Below are positions 7,812 to 16,828 of a stretch of DNA of 64,000 nucleotides, in pieces. This DNA is from Candidatus Phytoplasma oryzae (GTDB lineage Bacteria; Bacillota_I; Bacilli_A; Acholeplasmatales; Acholeplasmataceae). Made by a program: the position numbers and the translations under genes. The notes beneath the pieces were generated by a model that was not told where the DNA came from, ran no database searches, and was given only the letters and a program-made list of their open reading frames with translations. Position 1 is the first letter of the stretch, and every line of letters begins with the position of its first letter. Where the stretch lies: assembly GCF_003263355.1 (NCBI RefSeq), contig NZ_JHUK01000001.1, positions 62,001 to 126,000 of the forward strand, in the 5' to 3' direction.

Positions 7812-10283
7812 CTATATACCACAACTTTCACATTCGTTTATTTTTAATTTTTGAGTTCTTGTATAATAAAGAGTTTTTATACCTTTATAATGAGCATATA
7901 AATAATATCTTTGTAATTCTCTAGTTGTAATATCAGATGTAATACATAATTCAAAAGAAATACCTTGATCAATATGTTTTTGAGCCATGGCGATAACATC
8001 TATTATTTTAAATTTATCCATTTTATAAGCAGTTTCATACATAAAAGAAAATTTTTCTAAAAAAGGAGATGGAAAATAAGTTTTAGAATTGCCATAAGTT
8101 CTTTCTTCTACTAATTGTCTAATAGGTGTTAAAGAAGGGGTAGCAGACATAATATAACCTATAGAACCATTAGGTGCTATCGCTAATCTATGAGAATTAT
8201 ATAAACCATATTTCATAACACTTTCTTTTAATTTTAACCAATCTTTTTTTGAAGGTATATAAATATTTCTAAATATTTCTTTAACCTTAGGTAAAACTGG
8301 ATAAATAGGTCCTTTATCTTCGAAATATTTTCCATTAAAGTAAGTAGATTCTTCAAACTTAAAAAACCTTTTTCCAGTTTCGATAGATTTCAAATTTGAA
8401 TGAAGTAAAGAATAGTAATTAATAATATTAAAAAAAACATCTATTAATTCTAAGTCTTCTTCGCTACCAAATTTTATAATTTTTTCAGAAATAAAACCAT
8501 GATGACCCATCATACCAAAACCAACACTTCTATTTAATCGATTAGCTTTAGATATAGAAGGAACGTGACTAATATTAGTTTTATTAGAAACAGAATTCAT
8601 AATTTCCATAGCTGAAAATACAGTTTCTTTTATTTTATTATTTTTTATCATATTTCCCATATGTCCAGAAGATAAATTACAAGAAATATCCATACCTATC
8701 TCATCTTTATCTCTTTGATCATAAAAAGAATAATGAGAAGTTATAGTTGGTTGTAAAATTTCAGTACATAAATTAGAAAATTTAATTTTATTTGAAGAAG
8801 TATTTTTTTGATTAACGTTATCGCAAAACATTATATACGGATAACCAGATTCACCTTGAAGAAGAGCTATTAATTCTAGTAAATTTCTAGGATTTATAAA
8901 TTTTTTGTTAACTTTTGGGTTTTTAACTAAAATATCATACCATTTATCCATAGAAACACTTATATCTGCGAAATTTAAACCATATTCTAAAAAAACACTA
9001 TGAGGAAAAAAAATAGCCATTTTTTCATTATTTTTAGCTAGTTCAATCATTTTATTAGGTATAACAACACCTAAAGATAAAGTTTTTAATCTAAAATCTT
9101 CATCAGCATTTAATTTTTTAGAATTTAAAAAGTCTTCGATATCAGCATGAAAAACATTTAAATAAACTGCTCCTGCTCCTAATCTTTGACCCATTTGATC
9201 AGCATAACGAAAAGAATAATCTAAAAGTTTTGAAACACCTAAAACTCCTTTAGAGACATTAGATATTTCTTTTATTTTTTCGCCTTTAGCTCTTAAATTA
9301 GATAAATTTATAGAAACTCCGCCTCCAATTTTAGAAAGTTGCATAGAAAATTCTACAATACGACAAATATCATTTAAAGAATCACCAGCTTCTAATAAAA
9401 AACAAGAAACAAATTCTCCTCTTTTTTTTAAACCTGTATTTAATAAAGTTGGAGTAGAAGGTGTAAAATTTTGTTCCATTAAATTATTAATTATTTTTGT
9501 AGCTAATTTAAAATTACCAGAAGAATGATATAAAGCATTTACAACAAGTCTATCTTCATAAGTTTCAAGATATTCTTTTTTATCTCTTGTTTTTAAAGAA
9601 TAATCATTATAAAATTTAAAAGCGCCTATAAAAGAAGGAAATCTAAATTTTTTTTTATAAGCTATTTTATAAATTTCTTTTATTTCAGAAAAATTATATT
9701 TTTCTAAAAATTCTTTTTCATAATAATCATTTTTTACTAAAAAATCTATTTTTTCTTCTAATTTATCAAATTTTTTTATTTTAGGAATAATTTCCTTTTT
9801 AAAATATTCTTTTAGTGCTTCTTTATCTTTTTTTATGTCTTTTATATTACCTTCTTCATCTATTATTTGATTGTTTAAAAAAATCCAAGAAGGTATTTTT
9901 TGATATTTTTCATTATTTTCTTTTTTTTCATGTTCTTTAAGCCATTTTTTTAAACTTTCAACATCTTCATTCAAACCTTTTCCTTCAAATTTTAATATTA
10001 GAGGTATTTTGAATTTTTCATTAATTAAATCTCCTGCTATAGCATAATTTTTTCCATAATTTTTATTACCAGAAACCGCTACACCAATTACATTAGAAGA
10101 ATATTTTTTTAGAAAATTTTCTGTATTTTTAGTTATTTTCCCAAATCCAACTGTTTTTGTTATTAAAAAAATTTTTTCATTATTATAGTTTTTAAAGTTT
10201 TCTATATGTTCGGTATTATATCCTAATTTATTAGCAAAATCAAAAACATTTCCTTGTTCATAACCATCATAAATAATTTTCAT
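7812..10283 (-). CDS. nrdE: NrdI-NrdE fusion: class Ib ribonucleotide reductase large subunit with N-terminal flavodoxin-like domain
   Basis: The 823-residue protein joins two proteins usually made separately. Residues 1 to about 118 match NrdI, the flavodoxin-like factor that supplies oxidant for the Mn cofactor of NrdF: GNVFDFANKLG near the N-terminus, VIGVAVSGNKNYGKNYAIAG (65-84) and the FELSG-like FEGKG. From about 130 to the end it is a full NrdE, with SWIFLNNQI, Cys294 in EFVSCFLLEAG, the catalytic triplet Asn504-Cys506-Glu508 in SNLCTEI, Cys535 in DISCNLSSGH, Tyr806-Tyr807, and the C-terminal redox pair CESC (818-821). It reduces ribonucleotides to deoxyribonucleotides. A GGAGTG site precedes the ATG. 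nrdF is not in the window. A separate NrdI may not be needed if the fusion is real; a sequencing error would have to be an indel near residue 120. Confidence 0.95.
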   Translation of the reverse strand: MKIIYDGYEQGNVFDFANKLGYNTEHIENFKNYNNEKIFLITKTVGFGKITKNTENFLKKYSSNVIGVAVSGNKNYGKNYAIAGDLINEKFKIPLILKFEGKGLNEDVESLKKWLKEHEKKENNEKYQKIPSWIFLNNQIIDEEGNIKDIKKDKEALKEYFKKEIIPKIKKFDKLEEKIDFLVKNDYYEKEFLEKYNFSEIKEIYKIAYKKKFRFPSFIGAFKFYNDYSLKTRDKKEYLETYEDRLVVNALYHSSGNFKLATKIINNLMEQNFTPSTPTLLNTGLKKRGEFVSCFLLEAGDSLNDICRIVEFSMQLSKIGGGVSINLSNLRAKGEKIKEISNVSKGVLGVSKLLDYSFRYADQMGQRLGAGAVYLNVFHADIEDFLNSKKLNADEDFRLKTLSLGVVIPNKMIELAKNNEKMAIFFPHSVFLEYGLNFADISVSMDKWYDILVKNPKVNKKFINPRNLLELIALLQGESGYPYIMFCDNVNQKNTSSNKIKFSNLCTEILQPTITSHYSFYDQRDKDEIGMDISCNLSSGHMGNMIKNNKIKETVFSAMEIMNSVSNKTNISHVPSISKANRLNRSVGFGMMGHHGFISEKIIKFGSEEDLELIDVFFNIINYYSLLHSNLKSIETGKRFFKFEESTYFNGKYFEDKGPIYPVLPKVKEIFRNIYIPSKKDWLKLKESVMKYGLYNSHRLAIAPNGSIGYIMSATPSLTPIRQLVEERTYGNSKTYFPSPFLEKFSFMYETAYKMDKFKIIDVIAMAQKHIDQGISFELCITSDITTRELQRYYLYAHYKGIKTLYYTRTQKLKINECESCGI

Positions 10284-10548
10284 TTATATTCACTCCATTT
10301 TAAATTAAATCTATAATAATAAAAGTAAAAAAATTAATTTATTTGTAATTTATATTTTTTTAATATTTTTTAATATGATATATATAAATTTTATTAATTC
10401 TATTTTTATATGTAATTAATTATTAACAATAATATAATAACATATTATTTATCTATTTTTTTTTTCAAAAAAACATTTTTTTGAAAACAAAAAAATATTT
10501 TATGTATTTATTTAGTTATTAATTATTATTATTAGTAACTGTTAAAAA

Positions 10549-10557
10549 TGTGAATAA
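10549..10557 (-). promoter_or_regulatory. DnaA-box-like 9-mer, copy 1
   Basis: On the minus strand this reads TTATTCACA, one change from the strict DnaA box TTATCCACA and inside the relaxed form TTATNCACA. Nearby TTATGCATA words (10599-10607 and 10620-10628, plus strand) are one change from the relaxed form. DnaA here has an altered recognition signature, so the box consensus of this organism may differ. Confidence 0.5.
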
Positions 10558-10769
10558 CTTTACATTTTAAACCGATTTTATCGTTTAATTAAAAAAAGTT
10601 ATGCATATATTTAGTAAAGTTATGCATATATTTTTTATATTTTTGTTTATAATTATTTCTTTTTTTAAAAAAAATCTTTTTTTAAAAGAAAAAACATTTT
10701 TTTGAAAACAAAAAAATATTTTATGTATTTATTTAGTTATTAATGATTATTATTAGTAACTGTTAAAAA

Positions 10770-10778
10770 TGTGAATAA
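10770..10778 (-). promoter_or_regulatory. DnaA-box-like 9-mer, copy 2
   Basis: This is the second TTATTCACA, 221 nt from the first, in the second repeat copy. The two TTATGCATA words are repeated here too, giving six box-like sites in about 300 nt. Confidence 0.5.
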
Positions 10779-11011
10779 CTTTACATTTTAAACCGATTTT
10801 ATCGTTTAATTAAAAAAAGTTATGCATATATTTAGTAAAGTTATGCATATATTTTTTATATTTTTGTTTATAATTATTTCTTTTTTTAAAAAAAATCTTT
10901 TTTTAAAAGAAAAAATGTTTTTTTTGAAAACAAAAAAATATTTTATATATTTATTTAGTTATTAATTATTATTATTAGTAACTGGTAAAAATTTTAAAAT
11001 TAAAAAAATTT

Positions 11012-12259
11012 TTAATAAATCAAAGGAAACGAATTTGTTAAACTAATTACTTTTTTTTTAACATTTTTTAAAATTTTTTTGTTTTGATAATTATTTAAAA
11101 CTTCATCAATCAAGTAAGCTATTTTAAAAAATTCATTTTCTTTCATTCCCCTAGTAGTCATAGCAGGAGTCCCTATTCTAATGCCACTAGAATAATTTAT
11201 TTTCTCTTTATCAAAAGGAATGGCGTTTTTATTAACAGTTATGTTAGCTTTATTCAAAGCATTTGATGAATTTTTACCATTTAAGTTTTTGTTTTTATGT
11301 TTTACGTCTATCATTAATAAATGATTATCAGTTCCTCCGCTAATTAATCTGTAACCCAATTTTTTAAACGTATTTTCTAAAACTTTAGCATTTTTTAATA
11401 CTTGTTTTTGATAAATAATAAATTTTTTTGTCGAAGCTTCTTTAAAAGCGATTGCTTTAGCTGCTATAACATGCATCAAAGCTCCTCCTTGAATTCCTGG
11501 AAAAACACTTTTATTTATTTTTTTCATAATTTCTTCGTTATTACTTAAAATAATGCCGCCTCTTGGTCCTCTTAAAGTTTTATGTGTAGTTGAAGTTACT
11601 ATATCACAATTTGCTAAAAAAGGAGAAGGATGAAGATTACAAATGATTAATCCAGCTATATGAGCTATATCTGCCATTAAATAAGCATTTACCTCGTTAG
11701 CAATTTTTCTAAATTTAAAAAAATCAATTTTTCTAGAGTAAGCAGAAGCCCCAACAATTATAAGTTTAGGTTTAATTTGATAGGCTATTTTTTTAATATT
11801 TTCATAATCAATCATTTCATTTTCCGGTGAAACACCATAACTAAATGATTTAAAAAAATAACCTGAAAAATTAAATTTTGAACCATGACTTAAATGACCA
11901 CCTGCATTCAAAGACATTCCTAAAATAGAATCACCAGGTTTAAGAAGAGCTTTTAAAACAGCCATGTTAGCTTGTGATCCTGAGTGTGGTTGAACATTAG
12001 CAAATTTTACATTAAATATTTTTTTAGCTCTTTCTATAGCTATATTTTCTATTTCGTCTACGAATTCACATCCATTATAATATCTATTATTTATATAACC
12101 CTCAACATATTTATTAGTCAAAATACTTCCTTGAGCTTCTAAGATAGCTGAAGAAGTAAAATTTTCTGAAGCTATAAGTTCTAGATTATTGTTTTGTCTT
12201 TTTTTTTCTTTTTTTATTAATTTGAAAATTTCTAAATCTTTTTTTTTAATATTTTTCAT
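11012..12259 (-). CDS. glyA: serine hydroxymethyltransferase
   Basis: This PLP enzyme interconverts serine and glycine and charges folate with one-carbon units, which feed thymidylate and formyl-Met synthesis. The 415-residue protein has LIASENFTSSAILEAQGS near the N-terminus, the glycine-rich VQPHSGSQANMAVL, and the PLP lysine in TSTTHKTLRGPRGG (about residues 223-236). The length is normal. It is the last minus-strand gene before the strand switch at 12.26-12.56 kb, and the ATG is 3 nt inside a T-rich leader without a strong ribosome binding site. Confidence 0.97.
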   Translation of the reverse strand: MKNIKKKDLEIFKLIKKEKKRQNNNLELIASENFTSSAILEAQGSILTNKYVEGYINNRYYNGCEFVDEIENIAIERAKKIFNVKFANVQPHSGSQANMAVLKALLKPGDSILGMSLNAGGHLSHGSKFNFSGYFFKSFSYGVSPENEMIDYENIKKIAYQIKPKLIIVGASAYSRKIDFFKFRKIANEVNAYLMADIAHIAGLIICNLHPSPFLANCDIVTSTTHKTLRGPRGGIILSNNEEIMKKINKSVFPGIQGGALMHVIAAKAIAFKEASTKKFIIYQKQVLKNAKVLENTFKKLGYRLISGGTDNHLLMIDVKHKNKNLNGKNSSNALNKANITVNKNAIPFDKEKINYSSGIRIGTPAMTTRGMKENEFFKIAYLIDEVLNNYQNKKILKNVKKKVISLTNSFPLIY

Positions 12260-12560
12260 TTTTTAATTTAATTAATTAATCCTTATTTATTTTTTTAGTT
12301 TTTTAATACTTTTCAAAATTATATTAAATTTTTTATAAAATAATTCAAAATAATTAGAAAATAATATTGAATTTTTTTATTTTATTTTTTATGATTAATA
12401 TTTTACAATATATTAAATAAAAAGACATTTTTTATTTTTTGATTATTTTTATTTTATACTAATATTATCATAATAAAAATATTTATTAATATAATCATAT
12501 TTATTTTTAATAGATTTTAAACAAATTTAAATTTAAATAAATAAAAGAAATTTAGAATTA
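12260..12560. other. divergent promoter region at the strand switch
   Basis: About 300 nt of nearly pure A+T separate glyA (-) from the next gene (+). It must carry promoters for both directions. Motifs such as TATACT and TATAAT occur, but no single promoter stands out and I find no DnaA-box-like word. All genes to the left are minus and all to 30.5 kb on the right are plus. Confidence 0.55.
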
Positions 12561-13115
12561 ATGGTTTGGAAAAAAAATAATATGAGAATAATACCGTATG
12601 AATTGTACAAATATACTCCAAATTTATCATTATGTGCATTAAGAAAAGAATTTGGTATGTATGATTATTGTTTAAATAATAGAATCAACAACAGAGCAAT
12701 GCAACCTTTTTTAAATTTGGGTAGAAATTATTTTAATTTATCATTTATTAAGTGGGTAGAAGAAATGAAAAAAAGAAATCATTATATAAATAATTTTCAT
12801 TTGTTCTATTCAGCAAATAATACATATAATGAAATTAATACAGATTTTTTTTTAATTTTAGAATGTTGTATACAATGGGAAATAAAATGTTTTGTGCCAT
12901 ATAAAAGTAGTTTTTCTTGGTATAAAATTGCTAAAGAAAATTTAATATCAAGTCATTTTTCATTTTTGATTAATAATTTCAATTTAAAAATTTATAAAAT
13001 TTTATTAATTTGGTATAAAAGTGAATTTATGAAAATAAATAAAAATGGTTTTTTTAAACCAAAAAAATTAAACATGTTACAAGTGATAGAATATTTTGAT
13101 AAAAGTTTAAGATAA
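12561..13115 (+). CDS. uncharacterised protein, possibly a divergent pyrimidine-dimer glycosylase-like protein
   Basis: I do not firmly recognise this 184-residue protein. From Met8 it reads MRIIPYELYKYTP, then LCALRKEFG and later WVEEMKKRNH. Proteins of the T4 endonuclease V-like family (PF03013) start MRLWHxxLIPxLP, then have a conserved Arg-Glu and a helix with EMKKRG, so a distant link is possible. It is rich in aromatic residues and has no signal peptide or membrane segment. The Met8 start (12582) fits that comparison and has TTGGA a few nt upstream. It is the first plus-strand gene after the strand switch and stands alone, so context does not help. Confidence 0.6.
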   Translation: MVWKKNNMRIIPYELYKYTPNLSLCALRKEFGMYDYCLNNRINNRAMQPFLNLGRNYFNLSFIKWVEEMKKRNHYINNFHLFYSANNTYNEINTDFFLILECCIQWEIKCFVPYKSSFSWYKIAKENLISSHFSFLINNFNLKIYKILLIWYKSEFMKINKNGFFKPKKLNMLQVIEYFDKSLR

Positions 13116-13390
13116 AAAAATATTATTTTACTTTATATTTTTTTAAACTATTAAATTATATTTATTTTTTTATATCAATTTTTATTTTATTATATTTCTT
13201 AGATGATATTCAATAAATAGTTAATTATAAAAAAATTTAATTAAAATAACTATTTTAAATTTTTTTATCATTTTTAATTTACAAATAAAAAAAAATAGAT
13301 ATTATGGTATAGATATATATTATTATTTAGATAATTATGATATATAGAATATTTTTTATATAAAAAAAGAGAAAGAGGTTATTAAAAAAA

Positions 13391-14698
13391 ATGTCTAATA
13401 TTAAAAAAATTTTGGCACGTGAAGTTTTAGATTCTAGAGGAAATCCTACCGTTGAAGTAGATGTATATACTGAATCTCAACATTACGGAAAAGCTATAAT
13501 TCCTTCTGGTGCTTCTACTGGAGAATACGAAGCAGTAGAATTAAGAGATAATGATTCAAAAAGGTTTTTAGGCAAAGGAGTTTTGAATGCTGTTAAAAAT
13601 GTTAATGAAATTATTCAACCAGTTTTAAAAGGTTTTTCAGTTTTAAAACAGTCAAAAATCGATGATATTTTGATTAATTTAGATAATACTCCTAATAAAT
13701 CTAAATTAGGAGCGAATGCTATATTAGGTGTTTCATTAGCCTGCGCCAGAGCATCAGCTTCTTATTTAAATTTAGAATTATATCAATATATAAGTAATTT
13801 AATTAAAATTAAACCTAAAAAAATGCCTGTTCCTATGATAAACATTATTAACGGAGGAGTTCATGCATCTAACAATATTGATTTTCAAGAGTTTATGATT
13901 TTACCAGTAAAAGCTAATAGTTTTAAAGAAGCTTTACGTTATGGAACAGAAATATTTCATTATTTAGGTAAAGTTTTAAAAAAAAGAGGTTTACCTACTA
14001 CAGTAGGAGATGAAGGAGGATATGCTCCCAATTTAAATTCTAACGAAGAAGCTTTAAAAATAATTTTAGAAGCTATTAATGAAGCTGGTTTTATTCCTGG
14101 AACAGATATTTTTTTAGGAATGGATGTTGCTGCATCAACTTTTTATGATAAAAGCATTAGTAAGTATATTTTATCTTCTGAAAATCATAAATCTTTTACA
14201 AGTGCAGAATTAGTAGATTATTATGAAAAAATTATTAATAAATATCATATTATTTCAATTGAAGATGGAATGGATGAAAATGATTTCGAAGGATGGAAAA
14301 TTTTAACCGAAAGGTTAGGAAAAAAAATACAATTAGTGGGAGATGATTTATTTGTTACAAATCCTAAAAAATTAATTTATGGTATTAAAAACAAAATAGC
14401 TAATTCTATTTTAATTAAGTTAAACCAAATAGGAACATTAACAGAAACTTTAGAAACTATTCAAATAGCTCAAAAACATTCTTATACTTCTATTATTTCT
14501 CATAGAAGCGGTGAAACAGAAGATACTATAATAGCTGATTTAGCAGTAGCTACTGATGTAGGTCAAATTAAAACAGGTTCTTGTTCTCGTACTGATCGTA
14601 TTGCTAAATATAATCAACTATTAAGAATAGAAGAAAATTTGAATGATTCTATCTATCCAGGTATTAATGCTTTTCCTATTTTTAAAAAAATAATTTAA
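13391..14698 (+). CDS. eno: enolase
   Basis: Enolase converts 2-phosphoglycerate to phosphoenolpyruvate in lower glycolysis. The 435-residue protein starts with [17 protein letters not shown], has [14 protein letters not shown], the metal and catalytic stretches [20 protein letters not shown] and [10 protein letters not shown], and ends with [16 protein letters not shown]. All catalytic motifs look intact. AGAGAAAGAGG precedes the ATG. It is followed 17 nt later by gpmI, the preceding step in the pathway, so the two form an operon. Confidence 0.98.
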   Translation: MSNIKKILAREVLDSRGNPTVEVDVYTESQHYGKAIIPSGASTGEYEAVELRDNDSKRFLGKGVLNAVKNVNEIIQPVLKGFSVLKQSKIDDILINLDNTPNKSKLGANAILGVSLACARASASYLNLELYQYISNLIKIKPKKMPVPMINIINGGVHASNNIDFQEFMILPVKANSFKEALRYGTEIFHYLGKVLKKRGLPTTVGDEGGYAPNLNSNEEALKIILEAINEAGFIPGTDIFLGMDVAASTFYDKSISKYILSSENHKSFTSAELVDYYEKIINKYHIISIEDGMDENDFEGWKILTERLGKKIQLVGDDLFVTNPKKLIYGIKNKIANSILIKLNQIGTLTETLETIQIAQKHSYTSIISHRSGETEDTIIADLAVATDVGQIKTGSCSRTDRIAKYNQLLRIEENLNDSIYPGINAFPIFKKII

Positions 14699-14715
14699 AA
14701 AAAGGTAATGTTGTT

Positions 14716-16251
14716 TTGAAGTTCATTGGATTAATTATTTTAGATGGTTTAGGTTTATCGGAAAAAAAAGAAAATAATTCTTTTTATTTAGCTAAAACTC
14801 CTTTTTTGAATTTTCTTTTAGAAAATTTTCCTTTTGCAAAATTAAAAGCTTCAGGAGAATCAGTAGGTCTTCCAGCTAATCAAGTAGGTAATAGTGAAGT
14901 TGGACATATGAATTTAGGAGCAGGAAGAGTTGTATATCAATCTTTAACAAGAATTAATAGATCTATTAGGGATAAATCTTTTTTTAATAATTCAGTTTTT
15001 TTAAATGTTATATCTCATGTTAAAAAAAATAATTCTAAAATTCATATTTTAGGTTTAGTTTCAGATGGTGGTGTTCACTCTCATATTAATCATTTTAAGG
15101 CTTTTTTGGATTTATTGAAAAAAAAAGGTTTAGAAAAAAAAACTTATCTTCATGCTTTTACAGATGGAAGAGATACTGGTATTCATGAAGGTATTAATTA
15201 TATTAAAGATTTGATTGATTATGGTTTTCAAATTGCTTCTGTATCGGGTAGATATTATGCTTTAGATAGAGATAATAATTGGGATAGAATTAATTTAGTT
15301 TATAATATGTTAACATCTAAAAAAGCTATTGTTGTTAATTGTCCTTTACAGGAAATTAAAAATTTTTATTCCAAAAATATAACTGATGAATTTATTCATC
15401 CTTTTATTACTGATTCAAATGGATTAATAGGAGATTACGATGGTATAGTATTTTTAAATTTTCGTTCAGATAGATCTATACGTTTATCTGTTGCTTTGTC
15501 TAATCCTTCTGCTACTTCTTTTTATACTTCTCCGAATAAAGTTAATTTTAAAGGAAATAAATTAATAAAAGATATTTGTTTAGTTACTATGACTAACTAT
15601 TCAGAACATGTAAAAAGTTTAATAGCTTTTCCTGGGCAAAATTTAGAAAAAACTTATGGTGAAGTTATTTCTAATAATTGTTTAAAACAGTTTAGAATAA
15701 CTGAAACAGAAAAATATCCTCATGTAACTTTTTTCTTTGATGGCGGGAAAGAAATTAAATTAAAAAATTTAGATAAAATATTAATTCCATCGCCAAAAGT
15801 TAAAACTTTTGATTTAAAACCTGAAATGAGCGCTTTCGATATCGCTCAAGAAGCTAAAAAACTTATTTTATCTCAAAAATATCATACTATGATTTTAAAC
15901 TTTGCAAATCCAGATATGGTTGGTCATACAGGTTCTTTAGTATCAACCATTAAAGCTATAGAAGCAGTAGATAAATGTTTAAAAAAAGTTGTTGATTCTA
16001 TTCATTCTATAAATGGAATAGCAGTTATTGTATCTGATCATGGTAATGCAGAAATAATGAAATATGAAGATGGAAGCCCTCATACTTCTCATACTAGTAA
16101 TTTAGTTCCTTTGATTATTACTCATAAAGGTTTATTGTTAAAAAAAAATGGTATTTTATCTAATATCTCTCCTACTTTGTTAGATTTATTAAAATTACCT
16201 CAACCTAAAGAAATGATTGAAAAAAGCTTAATTATTAAAAAAAATATTTAA
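14716..16251 (+). CDS. gpmI: 2,3-bisphosphoglycerate-independent phosphoglycerate mutase
   Basis: This Mn-dependent alkaline-phosphatase-fold enzyme interconverts 3- and 2-phosphoglycerate. The 511-residue protein has LIILDGLGL at the N-terminus, the phosphoserine region NSEVGHMNLGAGR (about 59-71), DGRDTG, NFRSDR, and the C-terminal metal site VSDHGNAE with PHTSHTSNLVP. The start is TTG at 14716, supported by AAAAGG upstream and by the family N-terminus; the ATG 7 nt before it is in another frame. It forms an operon with eno. Confidence 0.97.
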   Translation: MKFIGLIILDGLGLSEKKENNSFYLAKTPFLNFLLENFPFAKLKASGESVGLPANQVGNSEVGHMNLGAGRVVYQSLTRINRSIRDKSFFNNSVFLNVISHVKKNNSKIHILGLVSDGGVHSHINHFKAFLDLLKKKGLEKKTYLHAFTDGRDTGIHEGINYIKDLIDYGFQIASVSGRYYALDRDNNWDRINLVYNMLTSKKAIVVNCPLQEIKNFYSKNITDEFIHPFITDSNGLIGDYDGIVFLNFRSDRSIRLSVALSNPSATSFYTSPNKVNFKGNKLIKDICLVTMTNYSEHVKSLIAFPGQNLEKTYGEVISNNCLKQFRITETEKYPHVTFFFDGGKEIKLKNLDKILIPSPKVKTFDLKPEMSAFDIAQEAKKLILSQKYHTMILNFANPDMVGHTGSLVSTIKAIEAVDKCLKKVVDSIHSINGIAVIVSDHGNAEIMKYEDGSPHTSHTSNLVPLIITHKGLLLKKNGILSNISPTLLDLLKLPQPKEMIEKSLIIKKNI

Positions 16252-16828
16252 GTATAAATTATTTATATAATATTTAAATTAAAATAATTATTTGATTTAT
16301 TTTTATCTAATTTATAATAAATAATATTAAGTTAGTTATTAACTATCTTAATATTATGTTTTGGAAAAATTGTTTTTATATAATTTTAATTATCTTTAAT
16401 GTTTTTTTATTATATTTTTATTATAAAATCAAAACATGTTTAAAAATAATAAAATAAAATTTTCTAATATTAAGAGAAGATATAGAAAGTTCTTTAATTT
16501 TTAAAGATAAATATTTTTTATTTTAAATTATATAAAATTTATTTTCAAAATAATTTAATGATAAAAATTTATATTATTTTAATTTTTTTTTTGTAGTAAT
16601 AATAAGATTTGAAATGATAAAATTATATTAGGATGTTTTAATTTTATTATTAAAATAGTATAGAAATAAGAAATATTCTTAATAGTTTTGAAAAGTGGTT
16701 ATGAAGATAAATTTATATTTTTAACCACTTTCATTAATTTTTATGCATGATTAAATTTAATATTTTTGATTTTAAAAAAATTTTTAAGCAAAAATATTTA
16801 AAGAAAGAAGATTTATTCAATATATAAT
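16252..16828 (+). other. gpmI-nusA gap with two hairpins
   Basis: This 577-nt gap has an inverted repeat AATATTAAG/CTTAATATT around 16322-16355 shortly after gpmI, and a 10-bp perfect stem AAAGTGGTTA (16692-16701) with TAACCACTTT (16722-16731) before nusA. Either may end transcription, although neither has a strong T run. A 33-codon frame from ATG 16356, mostly hydrophobic, is too short to support. rimP, often upstream of nusA, is not here. Confidence 0.55.
16692..16731. terminator. 10-bp hairpin upstream of nusA
   Basis: A perfect 10-bp stem with a 20-nt loop, about 100 nt before the nusA ATG. It could be a terminator or a leader structure; NusA autoregulates its operon in other bacteria, but nothing here proves it. 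Confidence 0.45.

Larger units (their letters stand above)
10471..10990. repeat. 221-bp tandem repeat, two full copies and a partial third
   Basis: Copy 1 is about 10471-10691, copy 2 about 10692-10912, and a partial copy 3 runs from about 10913 to 10990. Copies 1 and 2 differ at about one base in the part compared. Each full copy has one TGTGAATAA (10549-10557 and 10770-10778; complement TTATTCACA, which fits TTATNCACA) and two direct 16-mers with AGTTATGCATATAT 21 nt apart (10595 and 10616 in copy 1, and 221 nt later in copy 2), as well as CCGATTTTATCG. Low divergence points to a recent duplication. The content and the gene-strand switch close by suggest an initiator-binding region. Confidence 0.9.
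10284..11011. other. nrdIE-glyA intergenic region, candidate origin region
   Basis: This 728-nt gap holds the 221-bp tandem repeat described separately. It also has a perfect inverted repeat TTTTCAAAAAAA (10462-10473) and TTTTTTTGAAAA (10476-10487) with a 2-nt loop. The gap is upstream of nrdIE and downstream of glyA. No gene is seen. Confidence 0.65.

Noticed and set aside
16356-16457. 33-codon hydrophobic frame in the gpmI-nusA gap
   Set aside because: Too short, no ribosome binding site, and Phe/Ile/Tyr-rich frames arise by chance in this base composition.
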